Of a DNA stretch of 64,000 bases, positions 39,265 through 49,096 are shown one piece after another (position 1 is the stretch's first letter; each line of letters starts with the position of its first letter). Below the pieces are notes generated by a model. That model was not told the DNA's origin. It did no database searches and saw nothing but the letters and a program-made list of their open reading frames with translations. This DNA is from Psychrobacter sp. 1044 (lineage in GTDB: Bacteria; Pseudomonadota; Gammaproteobacteria; Pseudomonadales; Moraxellaceae): the NCBI RefSeq assembly GCF_904846525.1, contig NZ_CAJHAZ010000010.1:1-64000 (forward strand). The letters are read 5' to 3'. The position numbers and the translations under genes are program-made.

Positions 39265-39997
39265 GGGGTATCTCCACTTTACAATTTTAGTAATAAGCGA
39301 GCTATGATTAGCTGGTGCTCATAATGGTATCGTCACAAATCCTCAAAGATATAATGTGTAACTGGCTACCGAGATTAGTCAGAAACAAGTGTGGCGAAGT
39401 TCTATTACAGTAAGATGAAAAAAACAATGACTTACATAACTGGGATTAAAAAGTAACTGCCATGTAATCTTAGGTCTTTATCGCTCCGTTGCGTAACATC
39501 CGTTACCAAACTCATACTTCGAATACAAGCATAACAACTTTGACATAATTTGCAACATTTTTTTTAGATTTTTAAACCCAGTATTTGTTGAACACCATAT
39601 CTACTATAGAATGTGGGTCATTGTAAAAAAATCTCTATCTGCTCAAATAGATAAGGATATTATTGATTAATATAATTACCAAGAACTTGAAACTATCGTA
39701 ATGAATACCCTTTAATTAACAAACATAAAGCCCTACTTGTTTATTGACAAGTAGGGCTAATAGAAAATAATAAAGGTGATTTATGACATGCTGACAGTCA
39801 CAATTGAGACTGGAAAATTGCTACAAGAACAGTAAAAAAGGTATTTTCACTGCTCTTGTTTCCAGACTATAACCTTAGTCAATGGCTATCACAGACTTCT
39901 TATTAAGTATAAAAGCCAATAACAAGCCTCATTCAGTCATGACAGTATTATAATAGAATGTCAAGTATGCCATATTCTAATATTAACCTGCGCAATA
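39265..39997. other. Long gap between porin and glcB with two hairpins
   Basis: 733 bp, AT rich, no credible open frame. Hairpin one: AGCCCTACTTGT (39729-39740) and ACAAGTAGGGCT (39747-39758), a perfect 12 bp stem without a proper T run. Hairpin two: ACAAGAACAGT (39823-39833) and ACTGCTCTTGT (39849-39859), one mismatch, with a further A/T inner stem. The left part must contain the porin promoter. The hairpins lie downstream of glcB, which reads toward them. Confidence 0.55.
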
Positions 39998-42196
39998 TTA
40001 GCAGCCTGCTTTTAGATCAAGACGTGCCTGATGCAATAATGGCTCAGTATAACCACTCGGCTGCTCACGACCTTTAAACACTAAGTCACAGGCCGCTTTA
40101 AAGGCATAAGAGTGGTCAAAGTTATCTGCCATCGTCTGATAGTCACTATCGCCTACATTTTGCTCATCTACCACTTTTGCCATACGCTTCATCGTATCCA
40201 TCACTTGCTGCTCGCTCACGACATCGTGATGCAACCAGTTGGCAATATGTTGACTTGAGATACGTAAAGTTGCACGGTCTTCCATTAGACCCACATCATT
40301 GATATCTGGTACTTTAGAACAACCAACGCCTTGGTTTACCCAACGCACAACATATCCTAAGATGCCCTGAGCGTTATTTTCAAGCTCTTGTTGTTTCTCT
40401 TCATCTGTCCAATTAGTATTTTTTGCTAATGGAATGGTCAAAATGTCGTCTAAGCTGGCACGCTCACGTGATTTTAGGCTATCTTGAACATCAGCAACAC
40501 TCACTTGATGATAGTGCATGCTGTGCAAGGTTGCCCCTGTTGGTGACGGTACCCATGCGGTACTGGCTCCAGACTTAGGATGTGCAGCTTTGGTGTCTAT
40601 CATCTCTTTCATCTCGTCAGGCTTCGCCCACATGCCTTTACCAATCTGAGCAACACCCTGTAAACCAGTCTCTAAACCGATATCAACGTTCCACTGCTCG
40701 TAGGCTGGCTGCCATGCTTGTGACTTCATCTCACCCTTAGGTACAAATGGGCCTGCATTCATGCTGGTATGCATCTCATCACCAGTACGATCTAAGAAAC
40801 CTGTGTTAATGAAAATGACACGTTCTTTCGCTTGGCGGATGGCTTCTTTCAAGTTGACCGTCATACGGCGCTCTTCATCCATGATACCGATTTTGATGGT
40901 ATTACGCTCTAAGCCTAATAAGTCTTCTACTGCATTAAATAAATCGTTGGCCATTTTGACTTCTTCAGGGCCATGCATTTTTGGTTTAACGATATACATT
41001 GAACCTTTACGTGAATTTGATAGCGCATTTTTACCTTTAAGGTCATTGAGCGTCAATAGTGGTGTAATCAAGCCATCCATCAAGCCTTCAAATATTTGTT
41101 CTTGACCATCACCCAAGTCGACCAATATTGCAGGGTTTTGCATGAGGTGACCGACGTTACGAATCAGCAATAACGAACGACCTGGCAGGATAAGCTTACC
41201 ACCATCTGGGGTGGTGTATTCACGATCTGGATTTTGCTGACGTGTGCGGGTTTTGCCACCTTTTTCAAAGGTTTCTTGCAAGTCACCATTCATGAGACCA
41301 AGCCAATTGCGATACACTTCCACTTTTTCTTCTGCATCGACGGCAGCGATTGAGTCTTCACAATCTTGAATTGCCGTAATAGCTGACTCTAGCAACACAT
41401 CTTTGATATGTGCAGGGTCGTCTTTACCGACTGGATGATTGGCATCTATTTGAATCTCTGCATGCAAACCGTTGTTTTTTAATAAAATACCCGTTGGGCT
41501 TTCTGCATCACCGACGAAACCAACGAATTTTTCGGCATCTTTTAGCTCAGTACTGCTATCACCTTGGACAATTTCAAGCTTACCATCGACCACTTTAAAG
41601 CCGGTCGCATCGTTATATGAACCTGACGCCAATGCAAAGTTTTCATCTAGGAATTGTTTGGCATAAGCAACGACAGCAGCACCGCGAGTTGGGTTGTAAC
41701 CACCTTTTGCTTCTTGACCATTTTCATCACTGATAACGTCAGTACCATATAAAGCATCATACAAGCTGCCCCAACGAGCGTTGGTCGCGTTCAATGCGTA
41801 GCGCGCATTACGTACTGGTACGACCAACTGCGGGCCTGCAATATGAGCAATCTCGTCATCGACATTTTCTGTGCTAACTTTAAAATCATCGCCTTCTGGC
41901 AACAGATAGCCAATCTCTTGTAAGAATGCTTTGTAAGCAGGATAATCAATGTTGCCGTCTTTGGCAGGATGTTGCAGGTGCCACTGGTCAATCTGCGCTT
42001 GAATCTTGTCACGAGTTGCGAGCAATGCTTTATTGCGCGGCGTAAACTCTTTAATGACTTTTTCAAAACCTGACCAATAACTGTCTGAATCAACACCGAC
42101 TTTCGGCAGCACTTCGTTTTCAATAAAGTCATACAATTGCTGGTCGATGGCAAGAATGCCTCTTTGAATACGATTGGCGTTAGAAGACTGGCTCAT
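39998..42196 (-). CDS. glcB: Malate synthase G
   Basis: Second enzyme of the glyoxylate shunt: glyoxylate and acetyl-CoA to malate. The 732-residue monomeric G type has an N-terminal helical clasp (about 1-110), the inserted alpha/beta domain (about 135-260) and a TIM-barrel core. Landmarks are [56 protein letters not shown] (with the conserved Asp/Glu-Arg pair), [18 protein letters not shown] and [15 protein letters not shown]. The C-terminal plug has [16 protein letters not shown] with the catalytic Asp. It acts with AceA (14975-16561). Upstream is a gap of 570 bp holding an interspersed repeat. Confidence 0.97.
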   Translation of the reverse strand: MSQSSNANRIQRGILAIDQQLYDFIENEVLPKVGVDSDSYWSGFEKVIKEFTPRNKALLATRDKIQAQIDQWHLQHPAKDGNIDYPAYKAFLQEIGYLLPEGDDFKVSTENVDDEIAHIAGPQLVVPVRNARYALNATNARWGSLYDALYGTDVISDENGQEAKGGYNPTRGAAVVAYAKQFLDENFALASGSYNDATGFKVVDGKLEIVQGDSSTELKDAEKFVGFVGDAESPTGILLKNNGLHAEIQIDANHPVGKDDPAHIKDVLLESAITAIQDCEDSIAAVDAEEKVEVYRNWLGLMNGDLQETFEKGGKTRTRQQNPDREYTTPDGGKLILPGRSLLLIRNVGHLMQNPAILVDLGDGQEQIFEGLMDGLITPLLTLNDLKGKNALSNSRKGSMYIVKPKMHGPEEVKMANDLFNAVEDLLGLERNTIKIGIMDEERRMTVNLKEAIRQAKERVIFINTGFLDRTGDEMHTSMNAGPFVPKGEMKSQAWQPAYEQWNVDIGLETGLQGVAQIGKGMWAKPDEMKEMIDTKAAHPKSGASTAWVPSPTGATLHSMHYHQVSVADVQDSLKSRERASLDDILTIPLAKNTNWTDEEKQQELENNAQGILGYVVRWVNQGVGCSKVPDINDVGLMEDRATLRISSQHIANWLHHDVVSEQQVMDTMKRMAKVVDEQNVGDSDYQTMADNFDHSYAFKAACDLVFKGREQPSGYTEPLLHQARLDLKAGC

Positions 42197-42767
42197 GTTG
42201 TTATCCTTATCTGTTCGTGAGGGGTGTGAATACGAAGTTGCTACCGCAATGATTACACATTGTCGGTCTTAGGCATCTATTCCAAATTTAGATGAAATAC
42301 TAAGCAAACCTACTGATATATCATACAAGCTTGTGGTGAATAACAAATTAACTATTTATGCTATGCTATTAACCTATATTTTTGCTGCATTAGCCATTAG
42401 CATGGTCAAAGCATTTATAACGGATGATGGTGTCAACCTTGCTTAATGTACTCAGTGTACGATTTGAGCTCGGTTGCCTTGCACCTACTGTAAACGGTTT
42501 CAACTGCATAACATTGGCAATCATCACCACTGCGACAACACAATATGGCGACACATCAATAGTAAGACAAAATAGCGCTTAAGCAAAATATCATCCTACT
42601 ATCAAATAAAGAAATAAACAAGAAAACATCATTCACTAGATAAATACTGGGATTGTATTATAATGATAATCTATATGAGACAGGCGCTAAGAGGTTTTAT
42701 TAGTGCTTATTGATCAATACTTGATATCGCATAGACAAACTGTCAGTAATCATTACTCCATGGATTT
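42197..42767. other. Gap between glcB and miaE
   Basis: 571 bp separating divergent genes, so it should carry two promoters. An interspersed palindromic element occupies 42397-42510. The rest is AT rich, with no open frame or clear operator. Confidence 0.45.
42397..42510. repeat. Interspersed palindromic element, copy B
   Basis: Contains GATGGTGTCAACCTTGCTT, the central ATGTACTCAGTGTAC (42446-42460) and GAGCTCGGTTGCCTTGCACC. The ends (ATGGTCAAAGCATTTATAA and TTTCAACTGCATA) are diverged inverted repeats. Its centre is identical over 15 bases to copy C at 51577-51591, and its right half matches 20072-20117. Confidence 0.65.
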
Positions 42768-43574
42768 ATGCTTAACCGTTATCTATCTAATATTAGTAAA
42801 AGATTTTTTAAACGTTCGATTATGGCAAAAACTATGAATAAAGAAGATATAAGAACCAAGGACAGTAACGACAAAGTTATGAACGACAGCAATATAGAAG
42901 AACCTCGTATAGTAAAAGACGAGATAGAAGAGGACGATGTTGATATCACAAAGCTACGCACCCCAATCAAGGTTGACCTATCTGCTGTTTATAATTTTTT
43001 GGGTGCGCGCACAACACAAGCTTGGGTTGATGCGGCGATTGCGAATGTACCGATGATCATTCAAGATCATGCCAATTGCGAAAAAAAGGCCGCTGGCACT
43101 GCCATGAATCTCATATTCCGCTATGAGTTTTCTTATGATTTGCAGCGTAAATTGGCACAATTGATACGCGAAGAAATGCTGCATTATGAGCAGGTTTTAG
43201 GTATTATGAATGACCGTGGTCAGGCGTGGAAATATCTGAGTGCTGGACGTTATGCTAAAGGCATGTTAAAACACAAACGTACTTATGAGCCAGCAGCGAT
43301 GGTTGATGTGTTGATAATTGGCGCATTTATCGAAGCACGCTCTTGTGAACGTTTTGCCGCCCTTGCTGAGGTCATCGACGACGAACGCTTGGCAAAGTAT
43401 TATCGCTACTTACTTAAGTCAGAGAGTCGTCACTTTGAGGATTATTTAGCCTTGGCTCAATCACTGTCTGAGGACAGTATTGATGAGCGCGTCGCATTTT
43501 TTAAAGACGTAGAAGCAGAACTGATTTCTAGCCCAGATCATGAGCTACGCTTTCATAGCGGCACACCTGCTTAA
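42768..43574 (+). CDS. miaE: tRNA-(ms2io6A)-hydroxylase MiaE
   Basis: Di-iron monooxygenase that hydroxylates the isopentenyl group of ms2i6A37 in tRNAs reading UNN codons. Ferritin-like iron ligands are visible: DHANCEKKAAGTAM, REEMLHYEQVLGIM, IEARSCERFAALAEV and ESRHFEDYLALA. The MiaE domain occupies about residues 65-260. The N-terminal 60 residues are extra, strongly charged (IEEPRIVKDEIEEDDVDITK) and probably disordered. The start may be 42768 or the ATG at 42822 (MAKTMNKED); neither has a strong ribosome site. A hairpin-type terminator follows. No miaA or miaB is in the window. Confidence 0.9.
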   Translation: MLNRYLSNISKRFFKRSIMAKTMNKEDIRTKDSNDKVMNDSNIEEPRIVKDEIEEDDVDITKLRTPIKVDLSAVYNFLGARTTQAWVDAAIANVPMIIQDHANCEKKAAGTAMNLIFRYEFSYDLQRKLAQLIREEMLHYEQVLGIMNDRGQAWKYLSAGRYAKGMLKHKRTYEPAAMVDVLIIGAFIEARSCERFAALAEVIDDERLAKYYRYLLKSESRHFEDYLALAQSLSEDSIDERVAFFKDVEAELISSPDHELRFHSGTPA

Positions 43575-43637
43575 ATACCTAAGATTAGGTATCACTTTAG
43601 ATTAGATACCCTCTTATACAATAAATAATTATACAGA

Positions 43638-43704
43638 TAATAAGTGAAGTAACGAACCAAGCTTCATGCTCTGGTCTGCTACTTCACTTATTAGCCTTTT
43701 ATTT
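43638..43704 (+). terminator. Large hairpin terminator after miaE
   Basis: TAATAAGTGAAGTA (43638-43651) pairs with TACTTCACTTATTA (43680-43693), with an inner ACCA/TGGT-type pairing and a modest T run after it. Confidence 0.65.
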
Positions 43705-43730
43705 GAACTTCGTTATAGCAAAATGAATGG

Positions 43731-43934
43731 TTATTTATCATCTTTCATTAATGAGCTGTCGTACTGTTTACTATCCTTCGCAACATGATGGGGATCGTGA
43801 TCATCGGTTGCCCTTTCTGCCGCTGCTGGATTGACTTTTTGTAGCGCATCGTCAGGTACGATACCATGGTTATCGTTCGCATCTCTTAACTGATGGTCTT
43901 CTTGGTTGACAGCCTTGTCATCTGGCGTATTCAT
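43731..43934 (-). CDS. Small hydrophilic disordered protein 4 (hydrophilin-like)
   Basis: 67 residues from the ATG at 43934, which is better spaced from AAGGAG than the ATG just before it. The composition is dominated by Asp, Asn, His, Lys and Ala (DDKAVNQEDHQLRDANDNHG, DDHDPHHVAKD). It has one Tyr and no Cys, Trp or Phe, no membrane helix and no signal peptide. It is expected to be unfolded in solution. It is the last of four similar genes reading leftward between 45030 and 43731. By composition it fits the hydrophilin idea (small, very hydrophilic stress proteins, of which Acinetobacter DtpA/DtpB are examples), but I see no conserved domain, and the function is inferred only. Confidence 0.68.
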   Translation of the reverse strand: MNTPDDKAVNQEDHQLRDANDNHGIVPDDALQKVNPAAAERATDDHDPHHVAKDSKQYDSSLMKDDK

Positions 43935-44021
43935 CATTACTCCTTATTATCATTTATTATCATAATAGTCATTCTATAAAGATAAAAAATCTGTATTTAA
44001 TCAATTTTTCATAAAAAGCTA

Positions 44022-44408
44022 TTAATCCTTTTCGTCAGGATTTAACACCCGTGTTTGAGCATTATCGATATTTGCATAACGATTCATGTTGTTAATACCT
44101 TCGCTTTTGGATGTCTCGCTAACCATCGTATGCTCATTCACGCCATCATCAAAGGCATTACCTTCTTGGTCTCGGCGATCAGGCTGACGTGCGGGGTTGT
44201 CATTATCATTGACATGCTCTGAGTTAACGACGCCTTCTTTGAAAGTATCCGTTTCTTTATTTTCAGTGATGCTCTTGTCAATGCCACTATCACTATGCTC
44301 ATTAGAAGTAGGTCTACTAGGGAAGGTATTAGCAGCATCATGACTATTGGTTGAGTCATGATTTTCACTGATGCGTGTCTTGGTGAGTGCTGGATCATTG
44401 GTTTGCAT
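44022..44408 (-). CDS. Small hydrophilic disordered protein 3 (hydrophilin-like)
   Basis: 128 residues, the largest of the cluster. Ser, Asn, Asp, Glu and Thr predominate (ENHDSTNSHDAANTFPSRPT, NSEHVNDNDNPARQPDRRDQ). It lacks Cys and Trp and has few hydrophobic residues and no signal or membrane segment. The ATG is preceded by AAGGATATAG. There are 87 bp to the next gene in the cluster and 124 bp from the previous one, so each may have its own signals or the four may form one transcript. A low-complexity stretch near the C-terminus (SKSEGINNMNRYANIDNAQTR) contains its only Tyr. No family recognised. Confidence 0.68.
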   Translation of the reverse strand: MQTNDPALTKTRISENHDSTNSHDAANTFPSRPTSNEHSDSGIDKSITENKETDTFKEGVVNSEHVNDNDNPARQPDRRDQEGNAFDDGVNEHTMVSETSKSEGINNMNRYANIDNAQTRVLNPDEKD

Positions 44409-44532
44409 AGCTATATCCTTATTATTGTTATTCGTGTTTTGGCAATTGCTTAATGTGCTTAGAGTTTTTATGGCGGTTTAGCAAATGGTGAGCCTAATTT
44501 AATACCCAGCTCAACCTAGCCTGTAAGCCGTA

Positions 44533-44784
44533 CTATTCATTGCCTTCTTGGCTTAAGTCATAGGCATTCAAATCTGCGACGTTCTTGCCGCCAGCGGGTA
44601 AATTCTCTTCTTTACGAGGGTCAACATATATCTCGTCGGTTTCTTGCGACTCTTGTTGTGGACCATCGATATTAGGTTCGTGCTTACGACCTTCATAACT
44701 GTCTTGTGCATTGTCTGGGTGTAAGGCGGCTGGATCACGAACTGGTACCGCTTCTTCATGATTTGGATGGGTGTTATTTGGCAT
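44533..44784 (-). CDS. Small hydrophilic disordered protein 2 (hydrophilin-like)
   Basis: 83 residues rich in Pro, Glu, Asn, Asp and Gln (HPNHEEAVPVRDPAALHPDN, EPNIDGPQQESQETDEIYVD), with three Tyr and no Cys, Trp or Phe. GAGGGAAC precedes the ATG, a clear ribosome site. No signal or membrane segment. The middle has a recurring E/D-P or R-P spacing typical of extended chains. Second of the four tandem genes; I see no motif shared by all four proteins beyond composition. Confidence 0.7.
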   Translation of the reverse strand: MPNNTHPNHEEAVPVRDPAALHPDNAQDSYEGRKHEPNIDGPQQESQETDEIYVDPRKEENLPAGGKNVADLNAYDLSQEGNE

Positions 44785-44859
44785 TGCAGTTCCCTCGCAT
44801 CAATATGTCATTAATAGATAAAATAAGTTAATCCAAATATTTATATCACAGCTTATTTA

Positions 44860-45030
44860 TCATTTATCCGTACGCAAATCATCTTCAATAAAAGAAGTTT
44901 GCTCGTCTTTACTTAATGCTTCAGGCGCATCGACCGCTTTATTGTCTTTGAGATTTCGCGCAATTTGCTGACTATCTGCTTGCTCAACAGCTTTTTTGAT
45001 ATCTGATGTGTCATTATCGGTATTGCTCAT
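44860..45030 (-). CDS. Small hydrophilic disordered protein 1 (hydrophilin-like)
   Basis: 56 residues, beginning MSNTDNDTSDIKKAVEQADS and ending EDDLRTDK. It is Asp/Lys/Gln/Ser rich, with a single Phe and no Cys, Trp or Tyr. A short amphipathic helix is possible around residues 10-30 (DIKKAVEQADSQQIARNLKD). AGGAAAC lies before the ATG. It is the first gene of the leftward cluster of four and follows 370 bp after the ppk1 terminator region. Short length makes it easy to miss. Coding is supported by the ribosome site, the uninterrupted frame and similar composition to its neighbours. Confidence 0.62.
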   Translation of the reverse strand: MSNTDNDTSDIKKAVEQADSQQIARNLKDNKAVDAPEALSKDEQTSFIEDDLRTDK

Positions 45031-45402
45031 AAGATGTTTCCTATTTTTATAATTCGTTGATTTAGGCAGTCCCTGCTCTTTTTCGTAATACGATCAATGA
45101 TAGTAATACGAGCAATTTTGCATGAATTACTAGAGTGCTAATTGTTTATTAAACCATCAAATCGGTTTAATAATAGCGTAAGGGCTGACCTTGATTATAA
45201 GGATGAGATAACGGACTGCACCAGTGTGCTGCCGTATCAATATGTGAATAAATGTGAGGTTACAAGACAGTTTGTAACTCAGACAAATCGTTTATCCAAA
45301 AAAAACCAAGCATAGAAAGTACTCTATACTTGGTTTTTTGCTTGGTATTTATTGTTTGTAAAGACGTGTTTACCACTTTGAAGATGTCGTTGAAATATTA
45401 AG
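45031..45402. other. Gap between ppk1 and the hydrophilic-protein cluster
   Basis: Holds the ppk1 terminator at 45298-45339, an additional inverted repeat GTTACAA/TTGTAAC at 45259-45278, and presumably the promoter of the hydrophilic cluster. No other gene seen. Confidence 0.45.
45298..45339. terminator. Terminator of ppk1
   Basis: ACCAAG-ATAGA and TCTAT-CTTGGT pair around a six-base loop, with A and T runs outside; it can work in both directions. Confidence 0.85.
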
Positions 45403-47610
45403 CTAGCTTGATGCATCAACGCCATTAATCACTTTTAATAAATACTCTTGAGCAGTATGCGGCGTTTCACCTACGGCTGGTTGCAGCTGCTGCCAAACAC
45501 CATCACCGCTAAGTATCCACGCTTGGGTATTGTCTTTCAGATAGTTAAGTAAACCGTCTTGATATACTTGTTTGAATAGTTTTTTGTCTTCAATTGGAAA
45601 CGCCACTTCGACGCGATGGAATAAATTACGATCCATCCAGTCTGCACTACCACAATATAAGCGCTCATCGCCATTATTATAGAAATAATAAACACGCGTA
45701 TGCTCTAAAAAACGCCCGATAACAGAGCGTACGGTAATGTTTTCTGATAGACCTTTTACTTGCGGACGCAAACAACACATTGAGCGTAAAATGAGCTCGA
45801 TTTTGACGCCTGCTTGCGAGGCATCGTATAACTTGCTAATCAATCGACGTTCGGTTAAAGCGTTAACCTTAACGATAATATGAGCGCGCTTGCCAGCTTT
45901 TGCATGAGCAATTTCATCATCGATAAAGCTTATCAACTTATCATGCAAGGTAAAAGGCGCATGCAGCAGCTTTTTGAGATTGGCAGGCTTACCCATTCCC
46001 GTCAGCTCTTGAAATATATTATGTACATCCTCTGAAATATCAGGATCTGCGCTAAATAAACCATAATCGGTATAAACTTTGGCATTGGCGGCATGATAGT
46101 TGCCCGTCCCTAAATGCACATAGCGGCGGATTCGATCATCCTCACGGCGTACAATGAGCATCAGCTTGGCGTGGGTTTTATAGCCGACAATCCCGTAAAC
46201 AACGACCGCACCCGCTTCTTGCAAATAATTGGCGACGGCGATATTAGAGGCTTCATCGAAACGCGCACGCAGCTCGATGACGGCAGTCACTTCTTTGCCA
46301 TTACGAGCAGCAGCAGCCAATGCTTTAACGATTTCTGAATTGGTGCCTGAGCGGTACAATGTCTGCTTAATCGCTAACACTTTTGGATCGCTCGCCGCTT
46401 GCCAAAGCAGATTGATAATCGGTGAAAACGCATGAAAAGGATGATGCACCAGCACATCGCTTTTACGCATGGCGGCAAACATACTGGTTGCTTTATCCAG
46501 CTTATCCATTTCACGGCGGAACTCTTTTGGCACCACATGGGTAAAGGGCTGATAGCGCAGCGCTGGAATATTGAAATCAAACAATAAGCGCGTTAAGTTG
46601 ACAGGACCATTGACGCGGTACAGCTGATTGTCATGCAGCTCAAATTCATTAAGCAAATAATCACTGATAGGCGTTGGACAATCGGTGGTGACTTCTAGCC
46701 GCACTTTATCACCGAAGCGGCGGTTTTCTAGCTCGCCCTCCAGAGCCTTAGCAATATCTTCAACATCATCAGCCAAATCTAAATCGGCATTGCGCGTCAG
46801 TCTAAACTGATGGCAGCCCGTCACACTCATCCCAGGGAACAGCTCACCGATATGCTCATGAATAATAGCTGAGAGCATGACGTGATGCTCTTTGCCACCT
46901 GTCAGCTCATCAGGCAGGCGAATCACGCGCGGCAAACTGCGCGGTGCGGGCACAATCGCTAGATTGATATCACGACCAAAGGCATCTTTACCTTCTAAAG
47001 TAGCGATAAAGTTTAAGCTCTTATTGACCAAACGCGGAAACGGATGCGCCGGATCGATGCTAATCGGTGTCAACACTGGCGATACTTGCTCAGTGAAGTA
47101 GCGCTTCATCCATGCCGACTGCTCAGCATTTAGCTCGTCGCGTTTTAGATAACGGATATCCTCAAGCGCCAGTGCTGGTAAGATATCTTCATTGAGAATA
47201 CGATATTGCTCAGCGATGGCGTCGTGCATTACGGTAGATATCTCATTCAGCACTTCACTGGGACGCATGCCATGAACACTGGTCGAGACATCACCCATAT
47301 TGAGCTTTTGCATAATGCCTGCGACACGAATCTCAAAAAACTCATCAATATTCGATGAGAAAATAATCAAGAAAAACAAGCGCTCAAGTAGCGGATGACG
47401 AGGACTTGCTGCCTGCGCTAAGACACGTAAATGAAACTGTAATAAAGACAAGTCGCGATTGATATAACTGCTGGGTGAATAGCTGCCGTCTTCTGAACGC
47501 TGCCATGCAACCTCAGTTAAATTGTCATTGCGACTCTCTGTATGGCTTTTATTATCAACTGCTATCACTGTATTATTGCTATCAGTGTCCTGCTTATTAT
47601 TCACATCCAT
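45403..47610 (-). CDS. ppk1: Polyphosphate kinase 1
   Basis: Reversibly makes polyphosphate from ATP at the membrane. From the ATG at 47610 it has 735 residues; a GTG just before it is possible and slightly better spaced from AGGAG. After a variable Asn/Asp/Ser-rich head of about 35 residues comes the N domain ([15 protein letters not shown]), then the H and catalytic domains: [17 protein letters not shown], the phosphorylated His region ([20 protein letters not shown]), [21 protein letters not shown], and the C-terminal phospholipase-D-like [19 protein letters not shown]. Polyphosphate supports stress survival. No exopolyphosphatase (ppx) lies beside it. A 13 bp tandem repeat lies 118 bases upstream. 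Confidence 0.95.
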   Translation of the reverse strand: MDVNNKQDTDSNNTVIAVDNKSHTESRNDNLTEVAWQRSEDGSYSPSSYINRDLSLLQFHLRVLAQAASPRHPLLERLFFLIIFSSNIDEFFEIRVAGIMQKLNMGDVSTSVHGMRPSEVLNEISTVMHDAIAEQYRILNEDILPALALEDIRYLKRDELNAEQSAWMKRYFTEQVSPVLTPISIDPAHPFPRLVNKSLNFIATLEGKDAFGRDINLAIVPAPRSLPRVIRLPDELTGGKEHHVMLSAIIHEHIGELFPGMSVTGCHQFRLTRNADLDLADDVEDIAKALEGELENRRFGDKVRLEVTTDCPTPISDYLLNEFELHDNQLYRVNGPVNLTRLLFDFNIPALRYQPFTHVVPKEFRREMDKLDKATSMFAAMRKSDVLVHHPFHAFSPIINLLWQAASDPKVLAIKQTLYRSGTNSEIVKALAAAARNGKEVTAVIELRARFDEASNIAVANYLQEAGAVVVYGIVGYKTHAKLMLIVRREDDRIRRYVHLGTGNYHAANAKVYTDYGLFSADPDISEDVHNIFQELTGMGKPANLKKLLHAPFTLHDKLISFIDDEIAHAKAGKRAHIIVKVNALTERRLISKLYDASQAGVKIELILRSMCCLRPQVKGLSENITVRSVIGRFLEHTRVYYFYNNGDERLYCGSADWMDRNLFHRVEVAFPIEDKKLFKQVYQDGLLNYLKDNTQAWILSGDGVWQQLQPAVGETPHTAQEYLLKVINGVDASS

Positions 47611-47727
47611 CACGTCACTACTCCTTTGCGTTATCGATACGCCATCATCTTCAATACCAATTGTCTTTTATAATCGCTTTTTCACTAAGAAATTTATCAG
47701 GGTTCTTTTTTCATCCATTACTACTCG

Positions 47728-47792
47728 AAACTATCACTTGAAACTGCCATTCAAAACTATCACTTAAAACCGTCACTTAAAACTATCATTCA
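47728..47792. repeat. 13 bp tandem repeat, five units
   Basis: Five consecutive 13-mers of the type AAACTATCACTTA (47728-47740, 47741-47753, 47754-47766, 47767-47779, 47780-47792), one to three differences each. It lies between mtgA and ppk1 and upstream of the latter. Confidence 0.85.
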
Positions 47793-47834
47793 AAAACACA
47801 GCGCTATTTATTAAATGGTCATAGGTACAATCCA

Positions 47835-48521
47835 TTAAGCCGATTGTGGTAACACCGCATTGCTCATGCGCTTTTTGATAATACGTTGTTTATTGCGTAA
47901 ACGTCTATCACCCTGATTGTCTTCGTAGTATTTTGGATTGGTCAACATAGCGATAAGTAAGGCTGATTCATCACGGTTCAGCTTGGCAGCAGATTTATCA
48001 AAGTAATGCTGAGCGGCTGCTTCGATACCATAAATACCATTGCCAAACTCTGCCACATTGAGATAAGCAGTCAAGATACGCTGCTTGTCCCATAATGTCT
48101 CAATCATGACAGTGATAATCGCTTCCTCAATTTTACGAACATACGAGCGATGCGAGGTCAAAAATAAGTTTTTTGCTAGCTGCTGGGTAATCGTCGAGCC
48201 ACCAGCGGACATCTTACCCGTCTCTTCATTTTTCTTACGTGCCGCCTCAATGCCTTTGAAATCAAAACCATTATGCTGACTAAATGTCGAATCCTCACTC
48301 ACTATCGCGGCTTGTTTGGCAGATTTTGCGATGGCATCGTATTCAGCCCAAGTTTGGGTGACAGTACCGCCCGTCAAACGATGAGTCAGCATAAACATGC
48401 TGTTATTAATCGGCTGCGTTTTCCAAATTAATAGTAGCCCAGCAACTAATACATGAAATGCAACGACCAATAGCATGATTGCCATCAATAATCGTTTGAA
48501 AAATTTGCCAAAACTTGCCAT
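47835..48521 (-). CDS. mtgA: Monofunctional peptidoglycan glycosyltransferase
   Basis: GT51 enzyme polymerising lipid II into glycan strands. Of 228 residues, the first 35 carry a membrane anchor (LLMAIMLLVVAFHVLVAGLLLIW). The five GT51 motifs follow, including the catalytic Glu in SEDSTFSQHNGFD (about 90), GGSTITQQLAKNLFLT, RKIEEAIITVMIE, ILTAYLNVAEFGNGIYGIEAA and ESALLIAMLTNP. There is no transpeptidase domain, hence MtgA rather than a bifunctional PBP. Alone on the minus strand. Confidence 0.94.
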   Translation of the reverse strand: MASFGKFFKRLLMAIMLLVVAFHVLVAGLLLIWKTQPINNSMFMLTHRLTGGTVTQTWAEYDAIAKSAKQAAIVSEDSTFSQHNGFDFKGIEAARKKNEETGKMSAGGSTITQQLAKNLFLTSHRSYVRKIEEAIITVMIETLWDKQRILTAYLNVAEFGNGIYGIEAAAQHYFDKSAAKLNRDESALLIAMLTNPKYYEDNQGDRRLRNKQRIIKKRMSNAVLPQSA

Positions 48522-48742
48522 GCGCGATATCCAAGTGATTGAAAAGGTAATAAGATGAGCTGAAGAGCCAGTAATTAAAAACAGCAGGTCATCTTACCTA
48601 ATCTCACAATCGCTGTCATTATTTACCCCACTTCTTTATCATGCCATAGAGTCTACGTAAAAAAATCAGGCTGTATTTATGCTGGCAATCGAAGTCCTAA
48701 AAACCGAAACTTTGTGACAAGTATTAAGACAAGAGAATAAAT

Positions 48743-49060
48743 ATGTACGATGATAATAATATAAAAGCCTTACGGGAACGTATGGTTGCTGCAAACCCCG
48801 ATCTTGGTCATGCTGAAAATAATGATAAATGGTGGCTACTTGGAACGTCTGGCTGTCATTTGTGCGACATCGCGAAGCAAGTGCTGATTCAATTTCAAGC
48901 CGTACAGCCGATTACCTATCAACAGGTCGATATCGCACATTTCGATGAACCATTGATGATGGAATTTGCCACCACTATTCCGGTGATTTTGACACCATCA
49001 ACACGATTAAACTATCCATTTTCAGTCATGGATTTACAGCAACTTTTCATACAATCATAG
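48743..49060 (+). CDS. Glutaredoxin/thioredoxin-like small protein
   Basis: 105 residues. The redox motif CHLC lies in LLGTSGCHLCDIAKQVL (about 31-47), followed by YQQVDIAHFDEPLMMEF and the cis-proline segment TTIPVILT, and a helical end. The pattern is that of the glutaredoxin-related DUF836 family. It would act as a small disulfide reductase or binder, with unknown partner. It lies 37 bp ahead of the lactate dehydrogenase gene on the same strand, and the two may form an operon. Confidence 0.78.
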   Translation: MYDDNNIKALRERMVAANPDLGHAENNDKWWLLGTSGCHLCDIAKQVLIQFQAVQPITYQQVDIAHFDEPLMMEFATTIPVILTPSTRLNYPFSVMDLQQLFIQS

Positions 49061-49096
49061 CAAGCCTACAATAAAAAACGATGTAGTGAGAACATA

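Noticed and set aside
44138..44398. 86-residue minus-strand frame inside hydrophilic protein gene 3
   Set aside because: Same strand, other frame; Met/Ile/Ser-rich without a ribosome site, whereas the chosen frame has one and matches neighbours in composition.
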